Below are positions 8,318 to 17,719 of a stretch of DNA of 64,000 nucleotides, piece after piece. Position 1 is the first letter of the stretch, and each line of letters begins with the position of its first letter. The notes below the pieces were generated by a model. The model was not told where the DNA came from. It made no database searches and saw only the letters and a list, made by a program, of their open reading frames with translations. A program made the translations under genes and the position numbers. Location: contig DXZS01000025.1 in NCBI GenBank assembly GCA_019419505.1, forward strand, positions 110,983-174,982. Reading direction: 5' to 3'. This stretch comes from Collinsella sp. (GTDB taxonomy: Bacteria > Actinomycetota > Coriobacteriia > Coriobacteriales > Coriobacteriaceae).

Positions 8318-10564
8318 ATGACACTCGTATCCAAGACCTTTGAGCTGTACGGCAAGACCTACACCTTTGAGTCGGGCGAGCTTGCCAAGCAGGCCACCGG
8401 CGCCTGCCTGGTCAAGCAGGGTGACACCACGATGCTCGACACCGTGGTCGTCTCCAAGGAGCGTAAGAACTACGACTTCTTCCCGCTGACCGTCGACTTC
8501 AACGAGAAGATGTACGCCGCCGGCCGCATCCCGGGTGGCTACCTCAAGCGTGAGGGCCGTCCCAGCGAGAAGGCCACGCTCACCGCGCGCATGATCGACC
8601 GTCCGATTCGCCCGAGCTTCCCGGACGGCTTCCGTAACGAGGTGCACATCGTCGCTACCTCACTCGTCGCTGACCAGGTCAACCCCTTCGACGTCATCAA
8701 CGTCATGGGCGCCTCCTTGGCCATGACGCTCGGCGGCGTGCCCTTCGAGGGCCCGCTTGCCTGCGTGCGCATCGGCCGCAACGTGGAGACCGGCGAGTTT
8801 ATCGTCAACCCCACCTATGAGGAGCGCGAGAACTCCGATCTGGACCTGGAGCTGGGCGGCTCTGCCGACTTCATCTCGATGGTCGAGGCCGGCGCCGAGG
8901 AGATCTCCGAGGACGACATGCTCGCCGCTATGAAGTTTGGCCAGGAGGCCCTTGCTGCCTTCTGCCAGGCTCAGGACGAGTTCGTCGCCGAGTGGGAGCA
9001 GGTCAACGGCGCCATCGTCAAGAAGGAGTACCCGCTCGACCAGCCCGTCGAGGAGGTCCAGGAGCGCATCTTCGCCCACTACGACGAGATGGCAGCCGCC
9101 CTTCGCGACGCCGACAAGCTCTCCCGTATCGGTAAGGTCGAGGCTCTGAAGGAGTCCATCCGCGCCGAGTTCACCGAGGAGGAGCAGGCCGCTTGGGAGC
9201 GCGAGATCCCCGTGGCGCTCAAGAAGCTCGAGAAGAAGGCCATGCGCACCATGGTCGTCGAGACCGGTGAGCGCGTCGACGGCCGTGCCGCCGACGAGAT
9301 CCGTCCCATCATGGTGAAGGACAACTACCTGCCGCTCGTTCACGGCTCCGGCCTGTTCCAGCGTGGCCAGACGCAGGTGCTTTCCGTCCTGTCGCTCGGC
9401 ATGCTCAACGAGGGCCAGCGTCTGGATACCATCGAGCCCACCGAGGGCAAGCGCTACATGCACCACTACAACTTCCCGCCGTTCTGCACCGGCGAGACCG
9501 GCCGCATGGGCAGCCCCAAGCGCCGCGAGATCGGTCACGGCAACCTGGCCGAGCGCGCCCTGCTTCCGGTGCTTCCCGACGAGAACGAGTTCCCCTACGC
9601 CATCCGCGTCGTCTCCGAGGTCATGGAGTCCAACGGCTCCTCTTCGATGGCTTCGACCTGCGGCTCTACGCTCGCCCTTATGGACGGCGGCGTGCCCATT
9701 AAGCGCCCAGTCTCCGGTATCGCCATGGGCCTGATCCAGGAGGAGGGCAAGACCGTGGTCCTGTCCGACATCCAGGGTCTCGAGGACTTCCTGGGCGACA
9801 TGGACTTTAAGGTCACCGGCACCACCGAGGGCATTACCGCCCTGCAGATGGACAACAAGGCGACCGGCCTCACCTTCGACATCCTGGCCCGCGCCCTGCA
9901 GCAGGCCAAGGAGGGTCGTGCCTTCATCCTGCAGAAGATGCTCGATGTGATCCCCGAGCCGCGTCACACCACGCGCAGCACCGCTCCGCGTATCGTCTCC
10001 ATCCAGGTTCCGACCGACAAGATCCGCGACGTCATCGGTTCCGGCGGTAAGGTCATTCGCGGCATCCAGGACGAGACCGGCGCTTCGGTTGACATCCAGG
10101 AGGACGGCACCGTCTTCGTCGGCGGCACCGGCGAGTCCGTGGACCAGGCTGTCGAGCGCATCAAGCTCATCATCAAGGTTCCCGAGCCGGGCGAGGAGTA
10201 CACCGGTCGCGTGGTCTCCATCCAGCCCTTCGGCGCCTTCGTCAACCTGCTGCCCGGTAAGGACGGCCTGCTGCACATCTCCCGCGTCGCCAAGGGCCGC
10301 GTGGAGAAGGTCGAGGACGTCCTCAACGTGGGCGACGAGGTCAAGGTCGTCGTCATCGAGGTCGACGATCGCGGCAAGATCTCGCTCGATCGTCTTGACA
10401 AGCCCGAGGCCCCGGCTCGCGCCGAGGGTGCCTCCGAGGGCGACGGCGAGCACTTCCAGCGTCGTGAGCGTCCGCGTCGCGAGCGCTCCGAGCGCAGCGA
10501 CCGTCCGCGCCGTCCCGGTGACAACGGAGGCCGCAAGCCCCGCCGTCACCACGACGCCGAGTAA
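8318..10564 (+). CDS. pnp: Polyribonucleotide nucleotidyltransferase (PNPase)
   Basis: A 748-residue 3'-5' phosphorolytic exoribonuclease of the RNA degradosome. Two RNase PH domains are separated by a helical linker; the second has 'GSSSMASTCGSTLALMDGGVP'-type catalytic sequence around residues 440-470. The KH domain ('KIRDVIGSGGKVIRGIQDETG') is near 568-590, and the S1 domain ('GEEYTGRVVSIQPFGAFVNL') near 625-700. The last ~45 residues are an Arg/Glu/Pro-rich disordered tail ('RRERPRRERSERSDRPRR'). AAAGGAG precedes ATG 8318. Confidence 0.97.
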   Translation: MTLVSKTFELYGKTYTFESGELAKQATGACLVKQGDTTMLDTVVVSKERKNYDFFPLTVDFNEKMYAAGRIPGGYLKREGRPSEKATLTARMIDRPIRPSFPDGFRNEVHIVATSLVADQVNPFDVINVMGASLAMTLGGVPFEGPLACVRIGRNVETGEFIVNPTYEERENSDLDLELGGSADFISMVEAGAEEISEDDMLAAMKFGQEALAAFCQAQDEFVAEWEQVNGAIVKKEYPLDQPVEEVQERIFAHYDEMAAALRDADKLSRIGKVEALKESIRAEFTEEEQAAWEREIPVALKKLEKKAMRTMVVETGERVDGRAADEIRPIMVKDNYLPLVHGSGLFQRGQTQVLSVLSLGMLNEGQRLDTIEPTEGKRYMHHYNFPPFCTGETGRMGSPKRREIGHGNLAERALLPVLPDENEFPYAIRVVSEVMESNGSSSMASTCGSTLALMDGGVPIKRPVSGIAMGLIQEEGKTVVLSDIQGLEDFLGDMDFKVTGTTEGITALQMDNKATGLTFDILARALQQAKEGRAFILQKMLDVIPEPRHTTRSTAPRIVSIQVPTDKIRDVIGSGGKVIRGIQDETGASVDIQEDGTVFVGGTGESVDQAVERIKLIIKVPEPGEEYTGRVVSIQPFGAFVNLLPGKDGLLHISRVAKGRVEKVEDVLNVGDEVKVVVIEVDDRGKISLDRLDKPEAPARAEGASEGDGEHFQRRERPRRERSERSDRPRRPGDNGGRKPRRHHDAE

Positions 10565-10587
10565 CAGCCGTACATAAGCAGCTCAAC

Positions 10588-10617
10588 AAGGGCGACTCCT
10601 AAGGGGGTCGCCCTTTT
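10588..10617 (+). terminator. Intrinsic terminator after pnp
   Basis: AAGGGCGAC (10588-10596) pairs with GTCGCCCTT (10607-10615), a 9-bp stem followed by TT; 23 bases after the pnp stop. Confidence 0.85.
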
Positions 10618-10641
10618 GCTATTCTCGGCGGGGCCGCAGGT

Positions 10642-10724
10642 AAAGTTTCCTGCTCTACAGTCCTGCTCGCACGGAGAGCATATTAAGTGCTTTCCTTTGC
10701 GTGCGGAACTCGCGATAAACTTCA
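10642..10724 (+). repeat. Palindromic element family 1, degenerate copy
   Basis: About 83 bases that match the reverse complement of 10907-10986. Both ends are essentially identical (CCTGCTCTACAGTCCTGCTC at one end, GCGGAACTCGCGATAAACTT at the other). The middle differs: this copy has an imperfect hairpin centred on ATTAA, where the partner has a perfect one. The outer terminal repeats of the partner are not conserved here. Confidence 0.8.
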
Positions 10725-10880
10725 TATGCGTCCCTCCCGGGCGCAAGCAAAAGGGCTGGTTAATGCCGCTCGCTATTTAGTTAGACAGTCTATTCAGTAG
10801 TCAGATTACAGATCTGTAGATAGCCGCAGCAGCATCTTCCCAGATAAAACCGACCAAAATAAACCTGTCTCTATTTGGCA

Positions 10881-11013
10881 GGTTTCCCGTGGGGCGGGCA
10901 CTGATGAAGTTTATCGCGAGTTCCGCACGAACAGGAGGCCACTTAATGTGGCCTCCGTCGTGAGCAGGACTGTAGAGCAGGAAACTTCATCAGTGCCCGC
11001 CCCACGGGAAACC
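10881..11013 (-). repeat. Palindromic element family 1, intact copy with 32-bp terminal inverted repeats
   Basis: The 32 bases at 10881-10912 are the exact reverse complement of 10982-11013. Between them lies the 69-base core shared with 10642-10724, whose centre holds GGAGGCCAC (10934-10942) and GTGGCCTCC (10948-10956), a perfect 9-bp hairpin. Total length is 133 bases with no coding capacity, as expected of a MITE-like or REP/BIME-like sequence. Confidence 0.85.
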
Positions 11014-11201
11014 GGCGGGATGGACCAGTTCAGATGGGGCTTTGATGCATGGGTGGTCTGTTGTTGTGCAAATGGGTATCATACTGTGGTTATTGCATCG
11101 ACTCTGTGATGCATGTTTGTACGTTCCCGGCGGTCGGTTTGCCAGAAGCGCCCCGTCGGTTGTTCCAGACCCGTTTCGAAGAAAGGAAACCACACTAACC
11201 T

Positions 11202-12872
11202 ATGGCAGCTAAAAAATCATCTCCCTTGAAGATCATTCCGCTCGGCGGCCTTGACGGCATCGGCAAGAACATGACGGTCTTCGAGTGCGGCGACGACATG
11301 GTGCTCGTCGATGCCGGTCTCATGTTCCCGGATGACTCCCAGCCCGGTATCGACCTGGTTCTTCCCGACTACACCTATGTTCTGGAGAACGAGGAGAAGC
11401 TCCGCGGTATCGTCGTCACCCACGGCCACGAGGACCACACCGGTTCGCTTCCGTACCTCCTGCAGGACCTCAACAACAAGGTGCCCATCTTTTCGAGCAA
11501 GCTGACGCTTGGCTTTATCGAGGGCAAGCTTTCTGAGTTCCGCATCCGCGCGCCCAAGTTCCGTGAGGTCAAGGGCGGCAGCCATGTCAACCTTGGCGGT
11601 ATCTCGCTCGACTTCTTCTCGATGACGCACTCCATCCCCGGCGCTCTGGGCGTGTTCATTCGCACCAATCAGGGCACCGTTATGCACACCGGCGACTTTA
11701 AGCTCGACCAGACCCCCATCGACGGCGTCACGCCCGACTATGCCGCTATCAGCCGCTTTGCCAAGCAGGGCATCGACCTGTTGCTGTCCGACTCCACCAA
11801 TGCCACGGTTCCCGGCTTTACCAAGTCCGAGGCCGAGGTCGGTCCCAACTTGCTGCACGCAATCAAGAACGCCCCGGGTCGCGTGTTCGTCGCTTCGTTC
11901 TCGAGCCACATCCATCGTTTGCAGCAGATCTGCGATGCCGCCCGCAAGTGCGGCCGTAAGGTCGTTGTGACCGGTCGCTCCATGCTCACCAACACCCGCG
12001 TCGCGCGCGAGCTGGGCTACCTCAACATCGACGATGCCGATATCATCGATGCCTTCGATATCGATAACCTGCCCGACGACAAGATCGTCGTCATGTGCAC
12101 CGGTTCGCAGGGCGAGCCGCTGTCGGCCCTGTCCCGCATGGCCAATGGCGAGCACAAGACGCTCTCTATCCACGAGGGCGATACCGTCATCCTCTCGGCA
12201 ACTCCTGTTCCCGGCAACGAGAAAGCCGTCCAGCAGGTCGTCAACAGCCTGGCCAAGCTCGGCTGCGACGTGTGGGATAAGAACCGCGCTCTTGTCCACG
12301 TCTCGGGCCACGGCAGCCAGGAGGAGCTTAAGCTCCTGATGGCCATGGCCAAGCCCACGTACTTTATGCCGGTTCACGGTGAGGCCGTGCATCTGCGCGC
12401 CCATGCCCAGCTGGCCCGCAAGATGGGCATCAAGGACGATCATATCTTTATCCTCGATAACGGCGACACGCTCGAGATGCGCGGTGGCATCGTCAAGCGT
12501 GGTACGCCCGTCGAGTCCGGCGTCGTCTACGTCGACGGCCTGCGTATCGGCGATACCGACCCCATCGTCCTGCGCGATCGTCAGAAGCTCGCCAATGACG
12601 GTATGGTTACCGCTGTTGCCATCGTCTCGCTCAAGCACAAGAAGATCGAGGCCATCGAGTTTTCGGGCCGCGGCGTCTCGTTTGCCATCGACGACCAGTT
12701 CTCCGAGGATGCCTCCGCGTCCATCATGAAGACGATCGAGAAGGGCAAGTTCAGCTTTACGAGCAGCGGTTCCGATGCTATTCGTAAGGCCGTGCGCGAT
12801 TCGCTCTCTAACTTTATCTGGAGCCGTACGCGCACCCGTCCGATGATCATCCCGGTCGTCATGGAGGTTTAG
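11202..12872 (+). CDS. rnj: Ribonuclease J
   Basis: A 556-residue beta-CASP metallo-beta-lactamase nuclease with 5'-3' exo- and endonuclease activity, central to mRNA turnover in bacteria lacking RNase E. The zinc motif 'THGHEDHTG' gives His74, His76, Asp78 and His79; further ligands are in 'HTGDFK' and 'HVSGHGSQEE'. A C-terminal domain follows ('SRTRTRPMIIPVVMEV'). GAAAGGAAA lies upstream of ATG 11202. It is followed after one base by ftsK, and RNase Y is encoded at 22628, so the cell appears to have both main Gram-positive-type RNases. Confidence 0.95.
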   Translation: MAAKKSSPLKIIPLGGLDGIGKNMTVFECGDDMVLVDAGLMFPDDSQPGIDLVLPDYTYVLENEEKLRGIVVTHGHEDHTGSLPYLLQDLNNKVPIFSSKLTLGFIEGKLSEFRIRAPKFREVKGGSHVNLGGISLDFFSMTHSIPGALGVFIRTNQGTVMHTGDFKLDQTPIDGVTPDYAAISRFAKQGIDLLLSDSTNATVPGFTKSEAEVGPNLLHAIKNAPGRVFVASFSSHIHRLQQICDAARKCGRKVVVTGRSMLTNTRVARELGYLNIDDADIIDAFDIDNLPDDKIVVMCTGSQGEPLSALSRMANGEHKTLSIHEGDTVILSATPVPGNEKAVQQVVNSLAKLGCDVWDKNRALVHVSGHGSQEELKLLMAMAKPTYFMPVHGEAVHLRAHAQLARKMGIKDDHIFILDNGDTLEMRGGIVKRGTPVESGVVYVDGLRIGDTDPIVLRDRQKLANDGMVTAVAIVSLKHKKIEAIEFSGRGVSFAIDDQFSEDASASIMKTIEKGKFSFTSSGSDAIRKAVRDSLSNFIWSRTRTRPMIIPVVMEV

Positions 12873-12873
12873 T

Positions 12874-15654
12874 TTGGCGCGTGGATCTGCACAAAACGCC
12901 AAAGGCAATAAGGCCAATAACCAACCGGCATCTGCTAAGGGTGCCGGTTCCCATCTGCGCGCCAATAAGGGCCACGAGGCGGACTTCGACGATTTTGAGC
13001 CCTTGGTCGAGCCCTCGGCCAACCGCGATATCGCCGGCGTGGTCATCGCCGTTTTGGCGATTGCGTCCTTCATTGCCGTGATTTCGCCGGCGACTGCACC
13101 CGTTACGGCTGCGGTTGCCGGTTTCTACCACCTGGGCTTTGGTCTGGGCGCCTACGTGCTGCCGATCGTCATTTTGCTGTTTGCCGCCACGCTCTTTTTA
13201 GGCGAGGACTCGCCGCTCAACGTGCGCTCGGTCGCGGGCGGAGCCGTGGTCTTTATCGCCGTTATCTCCATTCTTTCGCTGGTGGTGCCGGGTACGAGCG
13301 ACTCGTGTGACCTTATGTTCACTCCGCAAAATCTGTCCGCCTCGGGTGGCTACATCGGTGCGTTTATTGCGAGTGCGCTGCAGAATGCCCTGGGTAAGCC
13401 TATCGCGATGGTGGTCCTGTTGGGTCTGGCCGTCGTTGGTTTTGTCATCATCGGCTTTTCGGTGGGCGGCGTTTTGCGCTCTGCTCGCGACCGTGCGGCC
13501 GATTTTGCCGAGCGCCGTCGTGCCGACGTCAACGCGAGCCCGTGGGGTGACGACGAAGCCCTGTCGGTGCCCGGCGTTGCCCGTCCGCACCTGAGCATTC
13601 TTCGTCAAAAGGGCTCCGATGCTGCCGTGACCACGGTCATGGGCAACGATGTGGACCCGGTTTTGGACGATGACGACGAGGACGAGGATCCGTTTGTCGA
13701 CGTATCCGATGCCGTGGAGGCCGAGCGTGCTAAGACGACGCTGCTGCCGCGCCGTCATGTCAAGAAGGGCAAGGCCACACCCAAGTTGAATACAAGCGAG
13801 CCCGACCCGTCTTGGTCCGATAGCGAGATTGAGCTCACTGAGGGCGATGACGAGGACGACGAGGCTCCGATTGAGACCGCAAAGACAACTTTGCTTCCGC
13901 GTCGCCATGCAAAGCGCGACCAGGTAACCGGTCAGCTTTCGATGGAAGACGACCCCGATAAGATTGACGAGTCCGAGCCGCCGTTTGTCGTGAATCCTGT
14001 CTCGGCAGCACCTCAGATTCCCGACTTCTTGAAGCATCCCAAGGTTGCCGATGCGCCTGCCTCGAGTGCTGTCGGATCGGCTGCGGCTAGCGATGGGGGA
14101 GCGGACGGCGGCGCCGCAGATAACGAGGGCGAAGAAGAGGATGGCCTCAAGCTTCCGCCACTCGAAATCCTGCATGCCAACCCGCAGTCGGCTTCCTCCG
14201 CGTCTTCTGACAAGGAGCTGGAACAGACTGCCGAGTCTCTTCAGTCCACCTTGCTGGAGTTTGGTCGTAGTGCCCGCGTGGTCGGCTGGATCGCCGGCCC
14301 CACGGTGACGACCTTTAAGCTGCAACCTGGCGAGGGCGAGCGCGTGAGCAAGATTTCGAGCCTCGAGGACGATATCGCGCTTTCGCTCGCTGCCCAGTCG
14401 GTGCGTATCTTTGCCCCGATCCCCGGCACCTCGCTCGTGGGCATCGAGATTCCCAACCGCAAGCGCCAGAACGTCAACCTGGGCGACGTGCTGCCCTATG
14501 TGAAGGGCGGTCCGCTCGAGCTGGCCATCGGCCGCGATGCCGAGGGCACGCCGGTTGTCGCCGACCTCGCCAAGATGCCCCACCTGCTTATTGCCGGTAC
14601 GACCGGTTCTGGTAAGTCGGTGATGATCAATTCCATCATCACGACCTTGCTCATGCGCGCCCTTCCCGAGGACGTTCGCCTGATCATGGTCGACCCCAAG
14701 CGCGTCGAGCTTGCGGGCTATAACGGTCTGCCGCATCTTTACGTGCCTGTAGTGACCGAGCCCAAGCAGGCCGCGAGCGCCCTGCAATGGGCCGTGTCCG
14801 AGATGGAGCGTCGCCTGAAGGTCTTCGAGCGCCTTAACGTTCGTAAGATTTCGACCTATAACGAAAAGCAGGCCGCCGGCGAGTTTGAGCATTACGACAA
14901 CCCGCCGCAAAAGATGCCCTACTTGGTCATCATCATTGACGAGCTCTCGGACCTGATGATGGTCGCCGGTAAGGATGTCGAGGCCTCGATCGTGCGTATT
15001 GCTCAGCTGGGCCGTGCCGCCGGTATTCATCTTATCGTGGCCACGCAGCGCCCCAGTTCCAATGTGGTGACGGGCCTTATCAAGGCTAACATCACCAACC
15101 GCATCGCCTTTAACGTCGCCACGGGTATCGACTCGCGCGTCATCATTGATCAGATGGGCGCCGAAAAGCTCACTGGTTTGGGCGACATGCTGTTCTCAAA
15201 GGTCGACTGGGGCAAGCCTCGCCGTATCCAGGGCTGCTTTGTCTCGGATGACGAAATCAACGAGATTGTCGAGTTCGTCAAGTCGCAGAGCGAGCCCGAC
15301 TACCACGAGGAGATCCTGTCTGCCGTGGCGCCCGCTTCCATGTCCATGGTGGGTGGCGGCGGCATTGTCCGCACCGGAGTAGCTGAGCCGCAAGACGATG
15401 ATCCGCTCATTTGGGAAGCCGCCCATATTGTGGTGGAATCGCAGCTGGGCTCCACATCTGGCCTGCAACGTCGTCTGAAGGTTGGCTATGCGCGCGCCGG
15501 GCGTATTATGGACATGCTGGAAGAAAAGGGTGTCGTCGGTCCGCCCGACGGTTCCAAGCCGCGCGAGGTCCTGCTGGACGAGGAGGGGCTTGCCGCGCTG
15601 GAATCTGTCGACGCCGAGATGGCACGTGAAGATCGTGAGTTTGGAGGATTCTGA
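12874..15654 (+). CDS. ftsK: DNA translocase FtsK/SpoIIIE
   Basis: A 926-residue septal DNA pump that clears chromosome dimers and trapped DNA at division. The N-terminus has four predicted membrane helices (about residues 48-195). A ~260-residue acidic linker follows and contains a duplicated motif, AKTTLLPRRHxK, near residues 286 and 336. The motor domain has 'GTTGSGKSV' near 574 and Walker B 'LVIIIDELSDLMM'. The C-terminal winged-helix gamma domain ('LQRRLKVGYARAGRIMDMLEEKGVVG') reads KOPS sites. The start is TTG 12874 with GGAGG about 6 bases upstream. Confidence 0.95.
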   Translation: MARGSAQNAKGNKANNQPASAKGAGSHLRANKGHEADFDDFEPLVEPSANRDIAGVVIAVLAIASFIAVISPATAPVTAAVAGFYHLGFGLGAYVLPIVILLFAATLFLGEDSPLNVRSVAGGAVVFIAVISILSLVVPGTSDSCDLMFTPQNLSASGGYIGAFIASALQNALGKPIAMVVLLGLAVVGFVIIGFSVGGVLRSARDRAADFAERRRADVNASPWGDDEALSVPGVARPHLSILRQKGSDAAVTTVMGNDVDPVLDDDDEDEDPFVDVSDAVEAERAKTTLLPRRHVKKGKATPKLNTSEPDPSWSDSEIELTEGDDEDDEAPIETAKTTLLPRRHAKRDQVTGQLSMEDDPDKIDESEPPFVVNPVSAAPQIPDFLKHPKVADAPASSAVGSAAASDGGADGGAADNEGEEEDGLKLPPLEILHANPQSASSASSDKELEQTAESLQSTLLEFGRSARVVGWIAGPTVTTFKLQPGEGERVSKISSLEDDIALSLAAQSVRIFAPIPGTSLVGIEIPNRKRQNVNLGDVLPYVKGGPLELAIGRDAEGTPVVADLAKMPHLLIAGTTGSGKSVMINSIITTLLMRALPEDVRLIMVDPKRVELAGYNGLPHLYVPVVTEPKQAASALQWAVSEMERRLKVFERLNVRKISTYNEKQAAGEFEHYDNPPQKMPYLVIIIDELSDLMMVAGKDVEASIVRIAQLGRAAGIHLIVATQRPSSNVVTGLIKANITNRIAFNVATGIDSRVIIDQMGAEKLTGLGDMLFSKVDWGKPRRIQGCFVSDDEINEIVEFVKSQSEPDYHEEILSAVAPASMSMVGGGGIVRTGVAEPQDDDPLIWEAAHIVVESQLGSTSGLQRRLKVGYARAGRIMDMLEEKGVVGPPDGSKPREVLLDEEGLAALESVDAEMAREDREFGGF

Positions 15655-17168
15655 TGGCTGCACGCTTTGGTGACATGCTGCTCGAGCAGCGTCGCCGAAT
15701 GGGCCTTTCCATTCAGCAAGTCGCCAACACCATCAAAATCAGGCCGCAGATCATCGAGTTTTTCGAGACCGGTAACTTTGCTTCGATGCCGCCGCGCGGC
15801 TATGCGCAGGGCATGATTTCGAGCTATGCTCGCTTTTTGGGGCTTAACCCGCGCGAGGTCGTCAACGCTTATTTTGATGACCTCATGGCATATGAACGCG
15901 AGACCTCGCAGCAGGGCGGTCGTTTTCAGGATGCTGCCGGCTACGTTAACTCGCGTTCGTCGGTCGATAACGGACGCTTTCTGATGGTTCAGGGTGGTCG
16001 CTCGACGCGGTACGGCCAGCGCCCTCCGCAGGCGGGCTATATCACCGAGACGGGCTCCAGCGAGGAGATTCGTTCTCAGCGAGATCGCTTTCGCAGTACG
16101 CCCATGCCGGATGATCGTGCGCTTCCCGCCGCTCGCGGGTTGAGTCGCGATCCCCGCGCCGGTTACGGCGACGGTGGCTACTCCGGTCGTGGTTATCGCG
16201 GAGTTTCTGCCGGGCGTTCCCACGGTGGATATGCCGACGCCGATACCACGCAGGTGACGCCGCGCCTCCGTTCTCAATCGCAGCCTTACGGGCAACGCTC
16301 TTCGGCGCCTCGCTCTGGCCAGCGTGGCTATCAGAACCGTGGCGAGCTTGCGCCGCGTTCGGGTCAGCGCGGCTCGCAGAGCCAAGGCGGATATCGTGGT
16401 CGTCCCGATAGCAGTCGCGGCCGTATGCCGCAGGTAAACGGTCGCGGTGGCTCTAATCGCGGACGCGGCGGTGGACGTGCCCCCCAGAACAATGGACTCG
16501 ATCCGCGCATCATCTACGCCGGCATCGGTGCCGTGGCGCTTTTGTTGATTCTGCTCATCGTGGTCCTCCTGCGTGGCTGCGGCTCTTCTGCACCCGAGTC
16601 GACGCCCGAGACGCCCGCGGCCACCAAGACGACGACCAAGAAGTCTTCCAAGACGACCGAATCTGTTGACGAGGATGAAGGCATCGACGAGGCGACGGAT
16701 TCTGCCGATTCCGATGCCGCCAAGGCGAACGCGAAAAAGAAAGAGGACGAGGTTATCAAGGTCAAGGTCTCCGTTGCCAAGGGCAAGACCGCCTGGATCG
16801 AGGTCAAGGTCGACGGTAAATCGGTCTTTGGCGCCCAGGCAACCGGTCCCTTTGAGCAGGAGTACACGCCCGAGTCCTCGATCGAGATCACCACGTCCAA
16901 GCCCTCCGATGTCACGGTTACCAAGAACGGTGAAAAGGTTCGCTACGACACCAAGACATCGGGCGTGGCGCGCGTGACCATTACCGTTCCCAAGAAGGAG
17001 ACCACTGACTCCGAAGACGGTGAGAGTGCCGACGGCACCGATACCGCCGACGGCACCGACGCCCAGTCTACCGACGGCACCGACGCCCAATCTACCGACG
17101 GTACCGACACGGCATCCGACGGCCAGACTGCAAACGATTCAGATGACTATTCGTACGACAGCTACTAA
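15654..17168 (+). CDS. RodZ-like helix-turn-helix membrane protein
   Basis: A 504-residue protein. Residues 1-70 are a RodZ-type HTH domain ('LLEQRRRMGLSIQQVANTIK', 'MPPRGYAQGMISSYARFLGL'), which in RodZ binds MreB. A long Arg/Gly/Gln/Ser-rich cytoplasmic linker (about 100-285) follows, then one membrane helix ('IIYAGIGAVALLLILLIVVL', 286-308), and an extracellular part with a DUF4115-like domain (about 365-445: 'VSVAKGKTAWIEVKVDGKSV'). The C-terminus carries near-identical DGTD(A/T) repeats, also visible as DNA repeats at about 17034-17115. It overlaps the ftsK stop by one base (TGATG) and has GGAGGA upstream. Whether an MreB partner exists cannot be seen here. Confidence 0.85.
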   Translation: MAARFGDMLLEQRRRMGLSIQQVANTIKIRPQIIEFFETGNFASMPPRGYAQGMISSYARFLGLNPREVVNAYFDDLMAYERETSQQGGRFQDAAGYVNSRSSVDNGRFLMVQGGRSTRYGQRPPQAGYITETGSSEEIRSQRDRFRSTPMPDDRALPAARGLSRDPRAGYGDGGYSGRGYRGVSAGRSHGGYADADTTQVTPRLRSQSQPYGQRSSAPRSGQRGYQNRGELAPRSGQRGSQSQGGYRGRPDSSRGRMPQVNGRGGSNRGRGGGRAPQNNGLDPRIIYAGIGAVALLLILLIVVLLRGCGSSAPESTPETPAATKTTTKKSSKTTESVDEDEGIDEATDSADSDAAKANAKKKEDEVIKVKVSVAKGKTAWIEVKVDGKSVFGAQATGPFEQEYTPESSIEITTSKPSDVTVTKNGEKVRYDTKTSGVARVTITVPKKETTDSEDGESADGTDTADGTDAQSTDGTDAQSTDGTDTASDGQTANDSDDYSYDSY

Positions 17169-17194
17169 GGCTCCCCGTACCGAAAGGAAGAACC

Positions 17195-17692
17195 ATGGCT
17201 AAAGATTCCAGCTTCGACGTTGTGTCCGAGGTCAATATGCAGGAGGTCGATAACGCCTTCCAACAGACCACCCGCGAGATCTCTCAGCGCTATGACCTCA
17301 AGGACTCCGGCGCCACCATCGAGCTTTCGAAGGGCGACAAGCTCTTTACGATCAATGCCCCGGCCGATTTTGTCTCCAAGCAGATCATTGACGTGCTGAG
17401 CTCTAAGCTCATCAAGCGCGGCATCGATCTTAAGGCTGTCTCTTGGGACGCGTCGCAGGCGGCTTCGGGCGGTACCGTGCGCGTGCTCGGCCATATCGTC
17501 GAGGGCATTGACCAGGCGACCGCCAAGAAGATCAATAAGGACATCAAGGATCAAAAGCTCAAGGTCAAGGTGACCATCGAGGCCGATAAACTGCGCGTTA
17601 CCTCGGCCTCTAAGGATGCGCTTCAGACGGTGATCCAGTTCCTGCGCGACCAGGACTACGGCCAGCCGCTGCAGTTCACCAACTACCGCTAA
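17195..17692 (+). CDS. yajQ: YajQ family cyclic-di-GMP/nucleotide-binding protein
   Basis: A 165-residue YajQ (DUF520) protein with two ferredoxin-like halves: 'SFDVVSEVNMQEVDNAFQQT' at the N-terminus, 'ISQRYDLKDSGATIEL' next, and the closing 'FLRDQDYGQPLQFTNYR'. Family members bind c-di-GMP, tRNA or nucleotides; the ligand here is unknown. GAAAGGAAG precedes ATG 17195. Confidence 0.95.
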   Translation: MAKDSSFDVVSEVNMQEVDNAFQQTTREISQRYDLKDSGATIELSKGDKLFTINAPADFVSKQIIDVLSSKLIKRGIDLKAVSWDASQAASGGTVRVLGHIVEGIDQATAKKINKDIKDQKLKVKVTIEADKLRVTSASKDALQTVIQFLRDQDYGQPLQFTNYR

Positions 17693-17719
17693 TAACATTC
17701 GAAAGGACCGCTCTCCAAC

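Larger units (their letters stand above)
10618..11201. other. 584-base intergenic region with palindromic elements
   Basis: No gene is supported here. Most of 10642-11013 consists of two inverted copies of a palindromic element, described separately. Between them (10725-10860) the sequence is AT-richer and unremarkable. AAACCTG (10861-10867) and CAGGTTT (10879-10885) can form a small hairpin. The last ~190 bases (11014-11201) must contain the rnj promoter, but no clear -35/-10 pair could be chosen. Confidence 0.6.

Noticed and set aside
8660..10552. 630-codon minus-strand frame over pnp
   Set aside because: Mirror of the PNPase codons; low-complexity Leu/Gly/Asp composition and no start context.
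17034..17115. Tandem DNA repeats at the end of the RodZ-like gene as an insertion
   Set aside because: They are in frame and encode the DGTD tail, so they are explained as protein-level repeats.
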